A stretch of 5,798 nt of DNA from positions 1 to 5,798 of the forward strand of contig CAIKBN010000145.1 of the NCBI GenBank assembly GCA_903825675.1, read 5' to 3'. The position numbers were made by a program, and so were the translations under genes. How positions within the stretch are numbered: position 1 is the first letter of the stretch; every line of letters starts with the position of its first letter. Positions 4,463 through 5,798 of this stretch are shown one piece after another. This stretch comes from an uncultured archaeon. Its GTDB lineage: Archaea > Aenigmatarchaeota > Aenigmatarchaeia > GW2011-AR5. The notes below the pieces were generated by a model. The model did not search any database and had not been told where the DNA came from. It worked only from the letters and a program-made list of their open reading frames with translations.

Positions 4463-4762
4463 ATGGGATTGACACCTGAAGAACACGGAGAATTAAATCA
4501 TATTTGGATGAATCCTCCAGAAGGTCGTAGACAAAGATATGCAGAATTGAGAATAAAATATACAAATGATTCTGAAGCTCTTCAATGGATAGATATGTAT
4601 GATCCTGAATCAACATATCATGGACATTTCGAAGTGATACGCAATGCAGTGTTTAGAGGTGGAAATAAAGAAGCTGTTAGAAGAGAACTTTCTTGGCTTC
4701 ATGAACATTATCCGTGTTTATGGCGAGAAGGTAAAGAATTTGACGAAATTTTTAAGGATTAA
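4463..4762 (+). CDS. Hypothetical 99-aa protein
   Basis: The product starts MGLTPEEHGE. It is soluble and charged, and is predicted to be largely helical. Four tryptophans (15, 42, 78, 87) and several tyrosines are spread through it. The C-terminal half (VIRNAVFRGGNKEAVRRELS, then WLHEHYPCLW) looks like two helices around a conserved-looking core. There is one cysteine (85) and no metal-binding or catalytic motif that I recognise. The first ATG after the TATA-like box was taken as start, with no Shine-Dalgarno. It lies just outside direct repeat copy B, reading away from it. Codon use is A/T-rich (about 33% GC), like the metallopeptidase gene. The tail IFKD and stop fall within a 12-nt string (TTTTTAAGGATT) that recurs at 3325 and 4889. 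Confidence 0.65.
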   Translation: MGLTPEEHGELNHIWMNPPEGRRQRYAELRIKYTNDSEALQWIDMYDPESTYHGHFEVIRNAVFRGGNKEAVRRELSWLHEHYPCLWREGKEFDEIFKD

Positions 4763-4850
4763 AATATGTGCCGCTTCCGAATTGGACTTAACGAGGTATT
4801 ATATCTACTTTTGTTCGCTTTTTGGGATGTTAAGTTTACATATATAACAG

Positions 4851-4866
4851 GAGCCACCGGAGAGGC
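4851..4866 (+). repeat. Third copy of a short GAGCCACCGGAG-type motif
   Basis: GGAGCCACCGGAGAGG is shared in part with 2713-2727 (GAGCCACCGGAGGAT) and, with one change, with 679-690 (GAAGCCACCGAA). All three sit in gaps between genes. They are too short to classify. Confidence 0.3.
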
Positions 4867-4946
4867 TATGTGAATTATGGTAGTCCATTTTTTAAGGATT
4901 TGAAGCAAATCTTGCATTTATGGACTTGGACAGATTGTGTTTAGAA

Positions 4947-5798
4947 TTACTTTCTAAATATCCACATTTTCTTCCAGTACATAAATCCTAATAATACAAG
5001 TATTACTAAGAAAATTCCAACAATAACGAGGTTTGTCGGCGAGGCAATCACTAAGCCTGTTGGTCCTGTTACTCCAGGCGCTGTAGTTGTTGTAACTGCT
5101 ACTCCTGGTACTGTTGTCGTTGTAGTTGCTCTTATGGTCGTTGCAGTTACATTTGCAGGGATGGTTGTGGTTGTTGTCGTAGGTGGTGCTCCGCCACCGC
5201 CTCCGCCGCCAGTTTGACCGCCTGGAGTTGTAGTGGTTGTTGTTGGGCATACACCACAATCTGTTGGACAGAAAGAGCATGTTTCTCCTGAATCACAAAA
5301 ACTGTCTCCACAGTATGTTGATGAAGATCTACATATGTCATGGACACAATATCCTGAAGAACATTCTGAACTAGAATTACAGGATTGACCATCTGCTAAA
5401 AGACCACCAGAACCGTAATAGCTGAAATGAGTCGTGTTTGCCCAAATATAGTCTCCTGTAGTGTTTACGCCACCATAAGGCGGATTAAAAGGCGTCCAGT
5501 TACCACAGGTCTGATTATAATAATATATTCTTAATGAATTTTCATCTATACCATTTAACTCATCATGATTATAATAAATTTTTATTATTGCCCATGATAA
5601 GTTGCCTTCAAGTTCCGGACTTGCTACAATTTCTATGAATTTATTTAACTCAAAAATACCAAAAAATATAGGAGATTTTGGATTACCATAATATTTTATT
5701 ATGTCAATAGAAGCATTTGTTACATTGTTTAAAGTTAATATTTCCAAAGTTGTGTTTGTAACATTCTTTGCATCAATTTCTGTTGTTTGATTTTCTAT
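4947..5798 (-). CDS. C-terminal part of a large cell-surface protein (5' end beyond the window)
   Basis: The frame is open to the window edge, so 283 C-terminal residues are seen and the true start lies outside. Residues about 25-130 form a beta-rich domain with the pattern of archaeal PGF-pre-PGF-type surface proteins: WAIIKIYYNHDELNGIDENS, then LRIYYYN, then YIWANTTHFSYYG. A Cys-rich segment follows (about 139-184, ten cysteines) with SCNSSSECSSGYC and a CGDSFCDSGETC...CPTDCGVC unit, likely all disulfide-bonded. Next is a Thr-rich, mucin-like spacer with a glycine run (about 186-240), then a membrane helix (about 253-274, LVIVGIFLVILVLLGFMYW) and a basic tail KKMWIFRK that would face the cytoplasm. 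About ten N-x-S/T sequons suit N-glycosylation. The protein is thus anchored by its C-terminus with the rest outside the cell. The role could be adhesion or envelope structure; the ligand is unknown. It needs no start codon here; a TTG at 5747 is internal. Confidence 0.85.
   Translation of the reverse strand: MENQTTEIDAKNVTNTTLEILTLNNVTNASIDIIKYYGNPKSPIFFGIFELNKFIEIVASPELEGNLSWAIIKIYYNHDELNGIDENSLRIYYYNQTCGNWTPFNPPYGGVNTTGDYIWANTTHFSYYGSGGLLADGQSCNSSSECSSGYCVHDICRSSSTYCGDSFCDSGETCSFCPTDCGVCPTTTTTTPGGQTGGGGGGGAPPTTTTTTIPANVTATTIRATTTTTVPGVAVTTTTAPGVTGPTGLVIASPTNLVIVGIFLVILVLLGFMYWKKMWIFRK

Noticed and set aside
4243..4464. 73-codon minus-strand frame opposite direct repeat copy B
   Set aside because: It covers the promoter of the 99-aa gene and the repeat, has no promoter or Shine-Dalgarno of its own, and its likeness to the 5' extension of the 107-aa gene is only the shared DNA repeat (VVRNH in both).
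5041..5240. Repetitive GTTGTTG-type DNA, considered as a satellite repeat
   Set aside because: It is explained by the Thr-rich spacer codons of the surface protein.

Overview
The window most likely comes from an archaeon, plausibly one of the small-genome DPANN lineages such as Woesearchaeota. That placement rests on gene style, not on a marker gene. The pointers are: A/T-rich TATA-like boxes about 26 nt before many start codons, so several mRNAs look leaderless; a few genes instead have a short leader with a purine-rich Shine-Dalgarno; T-rich 3' ends; a predicted lipoprotein; and a membrane-anchored surface protein with a Cys-rich segment, Thr-rich spacers and many N-glycosylation sequons. 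There is no rRNA or complete tRNA gene, no recognisable integrase or transposase and no CRISPR array.

Layout. (1) 1-434: a small secreted or membrane-anchored Cys-rich protein (+). (2) 435-715: mostly non-coding, with T-rich ends, a hairpin and a possible broken gene remnant (-). (3) 716-1132: a predicted lipoprotein (-). (4) 1259-2101: a 280-aa protein of unknown function (-). Its promoter overlaps one of two abutting inverted repeats at 2131-2224, which looks like a multi-site operator. (5) 2275-2664: a single-domain cupin (-) with its own promoter and Shine-Dalgarno. (6) 2831-3154: a 107-aa unknown protein (-). (7) 3184-4389: a 1.2-kb segment bounded by two near-identical 43/44-bp direct repeats. 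It holds a small excisionase/MerR-type HTH protein (+) and a 110-aa HExxH metallopeptidase-like protein (+). A second, 23/24-bp direct repeat pair tightly brackets the HTH gene. (8) 4463-4762: a 99-aa unknown protein (+). (9) 4947-5798: the C-terminal part of a large surface protein (-), cut by the window edge.

The genes do not form one evident pathway or operon; almost every gene has its own promoter-like box. The window reads as an accessory region of small, orphan-like genes with repeats. The two parts most worth following are the repeat-bounded HTH plus metallopeptidase segment, which could be a minimal mobile cassette or a regulator/protease pair, and the double inverted repeat upstream of the 280-aa gene. 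Starts were chosen by matching the position of TATA-like boxes or Shine-Dalgarno sequences to ATG codons. No homology search was possible, so family calls rest on visible motifs only.
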